A stretch of 56,022 bases of DNA from Tabrizicola sp. (GCA_016792685.1 JAEULQ010000076.1:1-56022); one strand, 5' to 3'; counted from the stretch's first letter, positions 1 through 7,625 are shown. Translations and numbers: made by a program. The notes: a model not told the origin generated them from the letters alone.

Positions 1-489
1 CGACACCCCCATCATCTTCGGCTGGCTCGGCCCGTAGATATCAGCGTCCAGAAGCCCGACCCGCCGCCCCTGCCGCGCCAGCGCCACGGCAAGGTTCGAG
101 GCCACGGTCGACTTGCCCACACCGCCCTTGCCGCTTGCCACCGCGATGATCCGGTCGATCCCGGATATCCGCTGCGGCCCGCCCTGATGCGGCGTCGGAT
201 GCTGCCCGATCTTGAGCGACGGTGGCGCCGCCTTTGCCGCCGGACCATGGGCCGTCATCACCGCCTGAACCGCGGTCACACCCGGCAGCGCCTTCAGTCG
301 CGCTTCGGCTTCAGCCTGGGCCAGGGCCAGTGCCCGTGCCTCGTCAGGCGTCGCGGCCTCGATCACAAAGCGGATCGTACCGCCCTCGACCGTGAGCGCG
401 CGAATCAAGTCCCGGCTGACCAGATCGCCGCCCTCAGGATGCGCGACCCCCGCCAGAACCTGCATTACCCGATCCCGATCCAAGTCCAT
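1..489 (-). CDS. mrp: Mrp/ApbC-family Fe-S cluster carrier ATPase (3' end cut off by window edge)
   Basis: This is the N-terminal 163 codons of a P-loop ATPase of the Mrp/ApbC/Nbp35 family, which carries and delivers iron-sulfur clusters in the cytoplasm. The frame opens with ATG at 489 ([14 protein letters not shown]) and shows a MIP18/DUF59-like N-terminal domain to about residue 75. A linker follows, then the deviant Walker A motif GKGGVGKST near residues 117-125 and the family hallmark DADIYGPS near residues 148-155. The frame stays open to base 1, so the C-terminal half, with the CxxC cluster ligands expected of the family, lies outside the window. It diverges from the DUF1127/CcsR locus. 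The family call is firm; the client proteins are unknown. Confidence 0.9.
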   Translation of the reverse strand, partial: MDLDRDRVMQVLAGVAHPEGGDLVSRDLIRALTVEGGTIRFVIEAATPDEARALALAQAEAEARLKALPGVTAVQAVMTAHGPAAKAAPPSLKIGQHPTPHQGGPQRISGIDRIIAVASGKGGVGKSTVASNLAVALARQGRRVGLLDADIYGPSQPKMMGVS

Positions 490-606
490 CGTTTCTTCTC
501 CGCACAAGATTTATCCTAAGGTCGTCATCTTTGCGCAGAAGGGCAAGGCGTGTTGACCATTTGCTCAAAAAATCGGCGAAGCAGTTCAAAAATCATGACT
601 TTTCCG

Positions 607-635
607 TGACGTCAGCCATGCAGATGCTGCATGGC
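607..635. promoter_or_regulatory. Two adjacent palindromes upstream of the DUF1127 gene
   Basis: TGACGTCA (607-614) is a perfect 8-bp palindrome. It abuts a 9-bp dyad, GCCATGCAG (615-623) and CTGCATGGC (627-635), around an ATG loop. Both lie in the 248-bp divergent region between mrp and the DUF1127 gene, about 100 bp before the latter, where an operator or 5' leader could sit. The relatives of this locus in Rhodobacter sphaeroides are transcribed from RpoHI/RpoHII promoters. I see only a weak heat-shock-like candidate here (CCATCT at 678-683) and do not call a promoter. Confidence 0.35.
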
Positions 636-737
636 AGCATTGATCAGACCCGGTATTGTGCAATCGCAGCATGGGGTCCATCTTACTCTCAACAGCGCGA
701 CAGAACGTTGCTGAGAACCTGAAGAGGCTTGAGTGAC

Positions 738-953
738 ATGGCTTATGTAAACACCGCTACCGCTGCCCGCAAAGGTCTGCTTGACCGCGTGGCTTCCCTG
801 AAAGACGCCGTTATTGCCGCGATCATGCAGCGCCGGATCTATGACCGGACCGTTGCCGAGCTGAACGCTCTTTCGGACCGCGAACTCTCCGATCTTGGCA
901 TCAGCCGTCTCGGCATCACCGAGATCGCCCGCGAAGCGGCCTACGGCAAGTAA
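738..953 (+). CDS. ccaF1: DUF1127 small RNA-binding-type protein, CcaF1-like
   Basis: This is a 71-residue basic protein whose C-terminal half carries the DUF1127 signature: LSDRELSDLGISR at residues 45-57, then GITEIAREAAYGK to the end. In Rhodobacter sphaeroides the equivalent protein (RSP_6037, CcaF1) binds RNA, helps mature the downstream CcsR small RNAs and affects RNA turnover. The same arrangement here, with four CCTCCTCCC hairpin units directly downstream, is the reason for the gene name. I chose ATG 738 with the purine-rich AAGAGG upstream; an in-frame TTG at 729 would add three residues. Co-transcription with the hairpins is inferred because no terminator separates them. Stress control by an alternative sigma factor is known for the relative, not shown here. 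Confidence 0.85.
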   Translation: MAYVNTATAARKGLLDRVASLKDAVIAAIMQRRIYDRTVAELNALSDRELSDLGISRLGITEIAREAAYGK

Positions 954-960
954 GGTTTCG

Positions 961-1031
961 TACGGCCCCCTCCTCCTCCCTGGGGCCTGACGATCAGCGG
1001 CGATGCCTTCCTCCTCCCTGGCATCGCCGCA
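961..1031 (+). ncRNA. ccsR1: CcsR-type small RNA unit 1 (two CCTCCTCCC hairpins)
   Basis: Two consecutive hairpins present a CCTCCTCCC loop. The first has stem GGCCCC (964-969) with GGGGCC (982-987) and the motif at 972-980. The second has a perfect 11-bp stem GCGGCGATGCC (997-1007) with GGCATCGCCGC (1020-1030) and the motif at 1010-1018. This double-hairpin design with anti-Shine-Dalgarno loops defines the CcsR sRNAs of Rhodobacter (the wider 'cuckoo' RNA family). Exact ends depend on RNase processing and cannot be read from DNA. Confidence 0.85.
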
Positions 1032-1060
1032 CCCTCTGACGGGGCCAAGGGCCCCAAAGC

Positions 1061-1136
1061 ATCGGATGCCCCACCCTCCCCCCCGGGGTCATCTGATATC
1101 GGCGGCAGTGCCTTCTCCTCCCTGGCACGGCCGCCC
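1061..1136 (+). ncRNA. ccsR2: CcsR-type small RNA unit 2 (first loop degenerate)
   Basis: The first hairpin (about 1065-1092) pairs GATGCCCC with GGGGTCATC through one bulge, and its loop is a degenerate C-tract (ACCCTCCC) instead of the full motif. The second hairpin has stem GGCGGCAGTGCC (1101-1112) with GGCACGGCCGCC (1124-1135), one mismatch, and loop TTCTCCTCCCT (1113-1123). The unit keeps the layout of unit 1 but has the weakest loop motifs, so it may be the least active copy. Confidence 0.75.
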
Positions 1137-1167
1137 CATATTCCGGGCCTGACAGGCCTGACCTGTA

Positions 1168-1241
1168 TCCGGCGTCCCTCCCCTCCTCCCTGGGGCCCGT
1201 GATCCCGCGGCGGTGCCCTCCTCCTCCCTGGCACCGCCGCC
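1168..1241 (+). ncRNA. ccsR3: CcsR-type small RNA unit 3
   Basis: The first arm (about 1171-1199) carries CCTCCTCCC but its flanks pair imperfectly. The second arm is ideal: GCGGCGGTGCC (1207-1217) pairs over 11 bp with GGCACCGCCGC (1230-1240) around CTCCTCCTCCCT, with the motif at 1220-1228. The spacing between arms matches units 1, 2 and 4, which supports origin by tandem duplication. Confidence 0.8.
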
Positions 1242-1269
1242 CCTTTACGGGCCGAATGGCCCAATAAGA

Positions 1270-1345
1270 TCGGGTGTCCCACCCTCCTCCCGGGACCTCC
1301 GACCTTGCGGCGGCTCCCTCTCCTCCTCCCTTGGGAGCCGCCGCC
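1270..1345 (+). ncRNA. ccsR4: CcsR-type small RNA unit 4, with end of the locus
   Basis: The first hairpin pairs CGGGTGTCCC (1271-1280) with GGGACCTCCG (1292-1301) at 8 of 10 positions, with the loop motif at 1283-1291. The second is a perfect 12-bp stem, GCGGCGGCTCCC (1307-1318) with GGGAGCCGCCGC (1333-1344), around a CCTCCTCCC loop. A pyrimidine-rich run with several T clusters follows (1345-1370), so this hairpin could also end the transcript. The next gene starts about 90 bp later. Confidence 0.8.
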
Positions 1346-1434
1346 TTTCCTTCCGCTTTCCCCTCTTGCAGCCCAGGCCCCGTCGCGGAATAGTCCGGCG
1401 GCCAGACCGTCTGGTGGTCGTCCAGGGGGCAGGA

Positions 1435-2580
1435 GTGCGGTTATCGGTCATCTCTGCGGCGACAGTGGCCGCCCTGGTTGGCTATGCCTCATCGGTTGCC
1501 ATCCTGCTTGCCGGGGCAACCGCACTTGGCGCAACGCCCGCCCAGACAGCAAGCTGGCTTCTGGTCATCAGCCTGGGCAAGGCGCTTGGCTCGGCTCTCT
1601 TGTCCTGGCGCACGCGCGTGCCCGTGGTTCTTGCCTGGTCAACGCCGGGCGCGGCCCTGATTGCCGCAACCTCGGGACTGAGCTTTGCCGAGGGTGTCGG
1701 GGCCTTTGTGGTGGCAGGCCTTCTCATCACCGCAACCGGCCTGATCCGGCCACTGGGTGCCCTGGTCGCCCGCATCCCCGATGCCATTGCCGCCGGAATG
1801 CTCGCAGGGGTTCTCTTGCCCTTCTGCCTGAAGGGCGCGGCGACGGCGCAAGCCCTGCCCGGCGTGGTTCTGCCCATGGTCGCGGTCTTCCTGATCGTCC
1901 GGCTCTGGAGCCCGGCCTTCGCCGTCCTCGCCGCCTTTGCCACGGGCGTTGCGCTCGCCCTTGCCACCGGGTCCGACCTTTCCAACCTGCAGCTGTCCGC
2001 GCCGATCCTTGAACCGGTGCTCCCCGACTTCCGTCTTTCCGTCATCCTTGGCCTCGGGCTGCCGCTTTACCTCGTGACGATGGCCTCGCAGAACCTGCCT
2101 GGCTTCGCCACGCTGCGCGCTGCGGGCTATGAGCCACCTGTGGCCTCCGCCCTCACCACAACCGGGCTCATATCCACCGTCACTGCATTTTTCGGCGCCC
2201 ATACCGTCAGCATGGCCGCAATCACCGCAGCAATCTGCCTTGGCCCTGATGTGCACCCTGACAAGGAAAGGCGCTGGGTCGTCGGTCTTGCCTATGCCGG
2301 TGTCTGGGTCCTCCTCGGTCTTCTCAGCCCGACGGTCCTCGCCCTCCTGGCAGCCCTCCCGACCGCCGTCGTGGCCGCCCTCGTCGCCCTTGCCCTGCTC
2401 TCTCCCCTGATGGGCGCCCTGACCTCCGCCTTCGCGACCCCCGACCAGCGCTTCCCTGCAACCATGACCCTGGTCACCACAGCGTCCGGTGCAGCTGCCT
2501 TCGGCATCGGTGCCGCCTTCTGGGGCCTCGCGGTGGGCCTGGCGGTCTGGGCGCTCCAGCATTTGCGCCAAGCGAAGTGA
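1435..2580 (+). CDS. benE: BenE-family benzoate/H+ symporter-like membrane transporter
   Basis: This is a hydrophobic protein of about 381 residues with roughly twelve membrane segments, the usual size for the BenE family of proton-coupled aromatic-acid transporters. Family-like features include the STPGAALIA stretch near residue 70, the MASQNLPGFATL segment near residue 220 and the SMAAITAAIC helix near residue 260. The frame is open further upstream, but that part runs through the CcsR hairpins and is not protein-like. GTG at 1435 begins a good membrane segment (RLSVISAATVAALVG) with a GGGGG run just upstream. No benzoate-degradation genes are nearby, so the true substrate is uncertain. Confidence 0.8.
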   Translation: MRLSVISAATVAALVGYASSVAILLAGATALGATPAQTASWLLVISLGKALGSALLSWRTRVPVVLAWSTPGAALIAATSGLSFAEGVGAFVVAGLLITATGLIRPLGALVARIPDAIAAGMLAGVLLPFCLKGAATAQALPGVVLPMVAVFLIVRLWSPAFAVLAAFATGVALALATGSDLSNLQLSAPILEPVLPDFRLSVILGLGLPLYLVTMASQNLPGFATLRAAGYEPPVASALTTTGLISTVTAFFGAHTVSMAAITAAICLGPDVHPDKERRWVVGLAYAGVWVLLGLLSPTVLALLAALPTAVVAALVALALLSPLMGALTSAFATPDQRFPATMTLVTTASGAAAFGIGAAFWGLAVGLAVWALQHLRQAK

Positions 2581-2910
2581 ACTCGGTCGGAGAAGGCCCA
2601 CCCCAAATCGTGCCCTGACCCGGACCCTACCGCGTGGGCAACCTCCCGGCTTGGCGCTAAAGGGCCAAGACCCCTATCAGAACGACGAAGCCCTATTGAA
2701 GATCGAGACCAGGCCCAGCGACTGAAGAATGTCGCGCAGGATCCAGTTCTGACCAACCGCATCGGTCACGCTGCCCTCCGAGGGTCACAAGGCGACCATG
2801 GCCACGAACTCAGCAATCAGCGCAGCATATTGCCCAAGGCATTGCGCCAGTACCTGACGATCCGGATCGCCGACCCCATGAGCGAGGGATAAATGACGCT
2901 TTAGGCGAAT
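2581..2910. other. Intergenic region without a clear gene
   Basis: No convincing long gene lies here. One weak candidate is a 30-codon minus-strand frame (2769 down to 2677), starting GTG with a good GGAGGG Shine-Dalgarno and reading MTDAVGQNWILRDILQSLG before further residues. A second minus-strand frame ending at 2785 also looks protein-like at its end (AALIAEFVAMVAL). Both could be remnants, and I do not call either as a gene. Confidence 0.3.
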
Positions 2911-3141
2911 GTGTCGGACGAGATCACCGACAGCATGATCCTGTTCTCGACTGGCCTCACCGATGCCGGTATTCCTTCGGTCGAGCTCGAGGAACTGTTC
3001 CGGCCGCTCGGGCCAAGCTATCACAACGAAGGTCCGGCCTATGAAGGGGTCTCGATCCTGTTGCAAACCTCGAATGCCACGACGACCATTGCTGGCCAGG
3101 ATGCAGCCCTGCTGCGCTGGCTTTTCCCGCCCCAGCCCTGA
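2911..3141 (+). CDS. Hypothetical protein upstream of apt
   Basis: This 76-residue frame starts at GTG 2911 and stops 12 bp before apt. I do not recognise it. It is acidic, has no membrane segment or signal peptide, and ends LLRWLFPPQP. A stop codon lies three codons before the GTG, and the ribosome site is weak (AGGCG). It may be a real small gene co-transcribed with apt, or a remnant of a longer one. Its position is the main support. Confidence 0.35.
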   Translation: MSDEITDSMILFSTGLTDAGIPSVELEELFRPLGPSYHNEGPAYEGVSILLQTSNATTTIAGQDAALLRWLFPPQP

Positions 3142-3153
3142 ACGGAAGGCCCC

Positions 3154-3693
3154 ATGACCCCGAAGAAGACCGTCAAGGACTATATCCGCACCATCGTCGA
3201 CTTTCCGCATGAGGGCATCCTCTTCCGCGACGTGACCACGCTCTTCGCCGATCCGCGCGGGTTCAGGATGTGCGTCGATCAGCTGTTGGCGCCCTATGCC
3301 GGGATGCGGATCGACAAGGTCGCCGGGCTTGAAGCGCGGGGCTTCATCTTGGGGGGTGCCGTGGCGCACCAGCTCTCGACCGGTTTTGTCCCGATCCGAA
3401 AGAAGGGCAAACTGCCTGGCCAGACCATCTCGCAGGCCTACAAGCTTGAATACGGCGAGGCGGTGGTCGAGGTGCATGACGACGCCATGCAGCCTGGGGA
3501 AAAAGTGCTGCTGGTCGATGATCTGCTGGCGACCGGCGGCACGGCGGAGGCCGGCATCCGGCTGATCGAGCGGCTCGGCGCCGAGGTGATAGGCTGCGCC
3601 TTTGTCGTCGACCTGCCGGACCTCGGCGGGCGCAAGAAGCTCGAAGCGCTCGGCATGGATGTCCATGCCCTTTGTGAATTCGAAGGGCTCTGA
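3154..3693 (+). CDS. apt: Adenine phosphoribosyltransferase
   Basis: This cytoplasmic purine-salvage enzyme makes AMP from adenine and phosphoribosyl pyrophosphate. The 179-residue protein has the usual length and order: N-terminal [19 protein letters not shown], then [14 protein letters not shown], and the PRPP-binding motif [17 protein letters not shown] near residues 117-133. ATG 3154 follows GGAAG at a suitable distance. It converges on the FAD-linked dehydrogenase gene; three stacked hairpins follow its stop. Identification is secure. Confidence 0.97.
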   Translation: MTPKKTVKDYIRTIVDFPHEGILFRDVTTLFADPRGFRMCVDQLLAPYAGMRIDKVAGLEARGFILGGAVAHQLSTGFVPIRKKGKLPGQTISQAYKLEYGEAVVEVHDDAMQPGEKVLLVDDLLATGGTAEAGIRLIERLGAEVIGCAFVVDLPDLGGRKKLEALGMDVHALCEFEGL

Positions 3694-3707
3694 CACCGGG
3701 CACCGCG

Positions 3708-3780
3708 CCGGAGTTTTCAAGAAAAACTCCGGTCCGGAACCTTTGCAGGTTCCGGTGCGATTTCCTCAAAGAAATCGCAC
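3708..3780. terminator. Triple tandem-hairpin element after apt
   Basis: Three perfect stem-loops are stacked end to end, starting 15 bp after the apt stop. They are CCGGAGTTTT/AAAACTCCGG (3708-3732, loop CAAGA), CCGGAACCT/AGGTTCCGG (3734-3755, loop TTGC) and GTGCGATTTC/GAAATCGCAC (3755-3780, loop CTCAAA). There is no U-run. It is probably a transcription or 3'-end protection signal and belongs to the hairpin family described in the findings. Confidence 0.6.
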
Positions 3781-4041
3781 AACCGGGCGCTGAAGCTGCG
3801 TTCCGTTAACCGTCCTGAAAGAGAATCGCTCTACACCGGTGCTTGTCAGGGCTACCCACCCTGGCCGCGCTGCTACCCACAGCGTGACCCACACACCCCC
3901 CAAAGCACCCCGTCGCAGGCTTCCTGCGGCGGGGATGTTCTTTCGCCCCCGGAAAGGCGGAAGACCGTCAGCGACCCGCAAGTAACGCAATCGGCGCCGC
4001 CACTTAAGCGCCAAGTGACAAGGCCCACGTCGAGCGTTCCT
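3781..4041. other. Intergenic region between convergent genes, with a strong hairpin
   Basis: There is no credible gene here. A 12-bp hairpin with one G-T pair, CCCCGTCGCAGG (3908-3919) and CCTGCGGCGGGG (3923-3934), is followed by ATGTTCTTTCG and could terminate transcription on the plus strand. The GCGGCGGGGATGTT portion resembles the short intergenic sequence at 6928-6946 read on the other strand. Confidence 0.45.
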
Positions 4042-5451
4042 TCAGCCCAGCACCGCGCCAGGGTTCATGATTCCCACCGGGTCAAGTGCCGCCTTGATCG
4101 CCCGCATGGCCGCCAGCTTCCCCGGATCGCCATAGCGTGCCAGATCGCCGACCTTCAGCCGCCCGACCCCATGCTCCGCCGCGACCGACCCGCCAAGGGC
4201 ATGCACCAGGTCGTGGACGACAGCCTTGACCCTGTCCTTGACCGCCTCGTGTTCAGCCCGACCGTGCCCTCGCGCCGGAAAGACATTCCAGTGCAGGTTG
4301 CCATCCCCCAGGTGCCCGAAGCAGTTCACCCGGAATGCTCCCAGCTCCGCTATCGCCCGCGGCGCCTCGGCAATGAAATCCGGGATCGCCGACAGGGGCA
4401 GCGAAATGTCATGGCTCGACACCGCACCCACCTTGCGGTTCGCCAAGGGGATCGTCTCGCGCAGGGCCCAGAGTTGCGCCGCCTGAGCCCCGGAATGGGC
4501 GATCACCCCATCCGTCACCAGCCCCGCATCGGCCCCCGCCGCATAAAGCCCCGCCATTGTCCCTTCTGGATCCAGCCCGGCCGGCAGCTCCAGTTCCACA
4601 AGCACCAGCCATTCCGGCACCGGATCGAAGGGCGCGCGCAGGTCGAACCCGGTTTCGGCCAGAAAATCGAACCCCATGCGGTGAATAAGCTCGAAACCCG
4701 ACACAAGCCCCGCGGCCCTTTCGCCAAACAGCGCCAGAAGCTCCAGCGCCTCCCCGGGCGAAGGCACCGCCAGCATCGCCACCACCCGGGCCGCAGGTTG
4801 GGGGAAAAGCTTCAGGCTTGCAGCCGTGATCACGCCAAGCGTGCCCTCCGACCCGATCAGCAGATGCCGCAGATCGTATCCCGCATTGTCCTTCCTGAGC
4901 CGCGTCAGGCCGTTGAACACCGTGCCGTCCGGCAGCACTGCCTCCAGCCCCAGACACAGGTCCCGCGCATTGCCATAGCGCAGGACCGCTGTCCCCCCGG
5001 CATTGGCCGCAAGATTTCCGCCGATCCGGCAACTGCCCTCCGAGGCGAGGCTCAGCGGAAAAAGCCGCCCGACCTTCTCGGCCTCGGCCTGGACATCGGC
5101 CAGGACCATCCCCGCCTCGACCACCATCGCGTTTTCTTCTGGCCAGATCCCGCGCAAGGCCACCATCCGCTCCAGCGACAGCAGAAGCGGCGCGGGGCCA
5201 GAGGCCATGATCTGCCCGCCAACAAGACCCGTCCCGCCGCTGATCGGCACGACCCCCACTCGCGCCGCGGCACAGGCCCTGATGATCGCCGCCACGTCCT
5301 CGGTCTGCCGCGGCCGGGCCAGCACCCCCGCCAGCCCCGCCCAGCGCCCGCGAGGCTCTTCCAGATGCCGTGGCTCAGGGGCGGAAAGCGTGCCCTCGGG
5401 CACCAACGCAGCAAGCGCCGAGACAAAACCGGGATCGCAGGGGTTCAGCAT
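4042..5451 (-). CDS. FAD-linked oxidoreductase, D-2-hydroxyacid dehydrogenase (GlcD/D2HGDH) type
   Basis: The 469-residue flavoprotein has a PCMH-type FAD domain, with the binding loop PISGGTGLVGGQ at residues 69-80, and the C-terminal FAD-oxidase fold. The metal/substrate segment HLGDGNLHWNVF and the near-terminal AEHGVGRLK are hallmarks of D-lactate, glycolate and D-2-hydroxyglutarate dehydrogenases. It likely oxidises a D-2-hydroxy acid and passes electrons to an ETF or quinone. No glcE/glcF partner is adjacent, which favours a single-subunit enzyme of the D-2-hydroxyglutarate or D-lactate type. The exact substrate cannot be read from sequence. It is the last gene of the long minus-strand block. 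Confidence 0.85.
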   Translation of the reverse strand: MLNPCDPGFVSALAALVPEGTLSAPEPRHLEEPRGRWAGLAGVLARPRQTEDVAAIIRACAAARVGVVPISGGTGLVGGQIMASGPAPLLLSLERMVALRGIWPEENAMVVEAGMVLADVQAEAEKVGRLFPLSLASEGSCRIGGNLAANAGGTAVLRYGNARDLCLGLEAVLPDGTVFNGLTRLRKDNAGYDLRHLLIGSEGTLGVITAASLKLFPQPAARVVAMLAVPSPGEALELLALFGERAAGLVSGFELIHRMGFDFLAETGFDLRAPFDPVPEWLVLVELELPAGLDPEGTMAGLYAAGADAGLVTDGVIAHSGAQAAQLWALRETIPLANRKVGAVSSHDISLPLSAIPDFIAEAPRAIAELGAFRVNCFGHLGDGNLHWNVFPARGHGRAEHEAVKDRVKAVVHDLVHALGGSVAAEHGVGRLKVGDLARYGDPGKLAAMRAIKAALDPVGIMNPGAVLG

Positions 5452-5503
5452 GGGCGGCCTCCTCGCCCCTTGCTACCCCGCACTCAGGTCAAGGGCCAGA
5501 GTG

Positions 5504-6304
5504 TCAGTCGATATAGGCTGGCTCAAGGACGATTACCGTCGGTTCGGACGGCAGGTCGTCCAGCGACAACGCAATCTGCGCGCCGCCGGTCTCGACCACG
5601 GTGAATTCGGACGACATCTCGGCCAGGAAGGCCTCGAGCGACGCCTGGCTGAACCAGTGCATCGGAATCACGACCGAAGACCGCAGCCGCCGCACCACAC
5701 CGGCCATATCCTCAAGCCGCATTGTATAGCCGCCATCGACCGGCACCATGACCACATCCAGCCGCCCGATCGCGGCATACTGCTCGTCCGAGGGGATCTG
5801 GTGCAGATGCCCAAGATGACCGATGCAAAGACCCGCCGTCTCGAAGATGAAGATCGAATTCCCGTCCTTCCGAGCACCCTCGCCGAAAGGACCGCGCGTG
5901 TCGGTGGTGACGTTCCGGACCAGCATCGAGCCCAGATCGAGCCGGTGGCTTGCCGGCGCCGAACCCTCGCCCCAGCCCTGCAGCACATGGGCGATACGGG
6001 CGTCGGGCGCGGTGGTCCAATGGGTGTCGTGCGCGTTGTTCATCGTCACGACATCCGGCACCAGGTCCTGCGTCCCCGTATAGCCGGTGTAATCTGTCAC
6101 CGCGACGGTGCCGTCCGGCGTGACGATGGCAAAGCTCGCATGGTCGATGTAGCGGATCAGGACCGCATCCGGATCCAGACCGTCCTGCAGCGCCGCCGGC
6201 ACGACCTGCGGCTCAGCCGCCGCCAGGGCGATGCAATGCGACGGGATCCGGTCCTGCGCAAAGGCAGGCGCGGCAATCACGGCCAGGGTCAGGGCAAGAC
6301 GCAT
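5504..6304 (-). CDS. Exported MBL-fold (UlaG-like) metal-dependent hydrolase
   Basis: This 266-residue protein begins with a clear signal peptide (MRLALTLAVIAAPAFA, cut before QD), so it probably acts in the periplasm. The metallo-beta-lactamase fold is suggested by DHASFAI (residues 54-60), NNAHDTHW (89-96), a GHLGHLH segment, VPVDGGYT and IPMHW near the end, the usual sites of metal-binding His and Asp residues in UlaG/YycJ-like members. The canonical HxHxDH motif is not intact, as is common in this branch. It lies in the same direction as, and close to, the flavoprotein gene. Its substrate is unknown. Confidence 0.75.
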   Translation of the reverse strand: MRLALTLAVIAAPAFAQDRIPSHCIALAAAEPQVVPAALQDGLDPDAVLIRYIDHASFAIVTPDGTVAVTDYTGYTGTQDLVPDVVTMNNAHDTHWTTAPDARIAHVLQGWGEGSAPASHRLDLGSMLVRNVTTDTRGPFGEGARKDGNSIFIFETAGLCIGHLGHLHQIPSDEQYAAIGRLDVVMVPVDGGYTMRLEDMAGVVRRLRSSVVIPMHWFSQASLEAFLAEMSSEFTVVETGGAQIALSLDDLPSEPTVIVLEPAYID

Positions 6305-6364
6305 CGCGGGGCTCCCCTCTGACCCGAACCTAGCCCGGTTTGCGCCCGCGTCACGCGAAATCCG

Positions 6365-6895
6365 TCAGCCGCGCGCCGCCACCATGGCGTGAAGCGCCGC
6401 CACGCTGCGCAGATTGCGCGCCGTCATCGGCGCAGGGAGAAGCTTTGGCAGCTTCTCGGCCAGTTTCGACGTGCCATAGCCCCCCGGCGTATGCAGGGTG
6501 AAGCGGCGCGGGGCGATGTGCCAGCCGTCCCCCGGCTGCGCCAGCGCCTGCAACGCCGCCTCGTCCGGCGCGGGCGTCTCGTTCAGGAAACAGACATGAA
6601 TCCGATTGCCCTCCGCGCCCTGGAACGGGTGATCCATGAGGGCTTCGGCAATCTCCGCCGCTCCCAGCACGAAACACTCTGGCGCAAAGCCGAAGCGCGT
6701 CGCGATCTCGTCCCGGATCAGCGCCTCCAGCACCGGCGCCGCCAGATCGCTCTCGAACACCGCATTGCCCGACTGGATATAGGTCTCGACCCGCTGAAAC
6801 CCCATCCCGGACAGCATCGCACGAAATTCTGCCATCGGCAGCTTTCCGGCGCCCCCGACATTCACCCCGCGCAGAAGCGCTACCCAAACCGACAT
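6365..6895 (-). CDS. DUF1697 family protein
   Basis: The 176-residue protein opens with the DUF1697 signature WVALLRGVNVGG (residues 4-15). FRAMLSGMGF and TYIQSGNAVFES follow, and a C-terminal stretch around TARNLRSVAALHAM completes the family pattern. It is a cytoplasmic protein of unknown function. No catalytic residues can be named. It is separated from the GNAT gene upstream by 145 bp that hold a perfect 12-bp hairpin. Confidence 0.88.
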   Translation of the reverse strand: MSVWVALLRGVNVGGAGKLPMAEFRAMLSGMGFQRVETYIQSGNAVFESDLAAPVLEALIRDEIATRFGFAPECFVLGAAEIAEALMDHPFQGAEGNRIHVCFLNETPAPDEAALQALAQPGDGWHIAPRRFTLHTPGGYGTSKLAEKLPKLLPAPMTARNLRSVAALHAMVAARG

Positions 6896-6927
6896 GCTGG
6901 ACCCACTCCTTGCCTTTCACCTGGCAC

Positions 6928-6984
6928 AAATATCCCCGCCGGAGGCACGCCCTGAGCGGTTTCGCGTTCTTCACGCGAAACCGC
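6928..6984. repeat. Rhodobacteral-type intergenic sequence plus 12-bp hairpin
   Basis: The segment AAATATCCCCGCCGGAGGC (6928-6946) resembles a short sequence that, from general familiarity, recurs between genes in Rhodobacteraceae. Immediately after comes a perfect hairpin, GCGGTTTCGCGT (6956-6967) and ACGCGAAACCGC (6973-6984), with loop TCTTC. It lies downstream of the GNAT gene on the minus strand and upstream of DUF1697. It may end or process the transcript. Confidence 0.45.
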
Positions 6985-7040
6985 GAGACAAAGGGAATGC
7001 GCGGAACGTGCTCCATCTGACAGGCGCCCCGACCCGGGCC

Positions 7041-7625
7041 TCAGCCGACGTCGGTTCGCCCGCGCCGGTCGCCTCGCAGGTTGGCGTAAAGCACATGATT
7101 GCGCCAGCGGCCGTTGATCTGCAGATAGCTCTGCGCCACGCCTTCATATTTGAAGCCGCATTTCTCCAGCACGCCCCGCGAGGCCACGTTTTCCGGCAGG
7201 CAGGCGGCTTCCAGACGGCTCAAGTCCATCCGGGTAAAGGCATGATGGGTCAGCGCTAGGATCGCCTCACGCATGTAACCCTGCCGGGCGAAGGGCTCAC
7301 CGATCCAGTAGCCGAAGGTCCCGGTCTGCGACGGCCCCCGGCGGATGTTGTCCAGCGTCAAGGCCCCCAGAAGCTGGTTGTCCTCGCGCCGGATCATCAG
7401 CATCGGCAATGCCGTGCCCTGGGCTTCGGCCCGCTGCGCCCAGTAGACCCGGTTGGTGAAGGCCCGCCGCGTCAGGTGGTCATTGGCCCAGACCGGCTCC
7501 CATTTCGACAGGAATTCGGCCGATGTCTCGCGCAGCTCGGACCATTGCCGCCAGTCGCCATGTTCCGGCAGTCGGAGCGTCATCCGCTCGGTCTCAACCC
7601 TGACACGGCGCTTCAGGCTCAGCAT
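7041..7625 (-). CDS. RimJ/RimL-type GNAT N-acetyltransferase
   Basis: This 194-residue acetyltransferase is of the RimJ/RimL ribosomal-protein type. The start (LKRRVRVETERMTLRLPEHGDW) and later blocks (GTFGYWIGEPFARQGYMREA, where the acetyl-CoA loop lies, then LSRLEAACLPENVASRGVLEKCGF) fit the family. It overlaps the M16 peptidase gene by one base, so the two are probably translated together. In related genomes a RimJ-like gene often follows this peptidase. Whether it modifies ribosomal protein S5 or another substrate is not known. Confidence 0.85.
   Translation of the reverse strand: MLSLKRRVRVETERMTLRLPEHGDWRQWSELRETSAEFLSKWEPVWANDHLTRRAFTNRVYWAQRAEAQGTALPMLMIRREDNQLLGALTLDNIRRGPSQTGTFGYWIGEPFARQGYMREAILALTHHAFTRMDLSRLEAACLPENVASRGVLEKCGFKYEGVAQSYLQINGRWRNHVLYANLRGDRRGRTDVG

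Noticed and set aside
941-1282. Minus-strand open frame of 113 codons across the CcsR region
   Set aside because: It is low-complexity (Gly, Arg, Glu repeats) and reads through RNA hairpins; a shadow of the ncRNA units.
961-1345. A CRISPR-like array, because of regularly spaced repeated CTCCTCCC motifs
   Set aside because: The repeated part is only about 9 bases, the flanks form stems specific to each unit, spacing varies, and no cas genes are present. The pattern fits CcsR hairpins.
2785-3720. Long minus-strand open frame opposite apt
   Set aside because: It is antisense to the clearly real apt gene and its translation matches no family; high GC leaves shadow frames open.
4015-5604. Plus-strand frame of 529 codons opposite the FAD-linked dehydrogenase
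   Set aside because: The composition is rich in Arg, Pro, Gln and His, typical of an antisense shadow, while the minus-strand frame has clear flavoprotein motifs.
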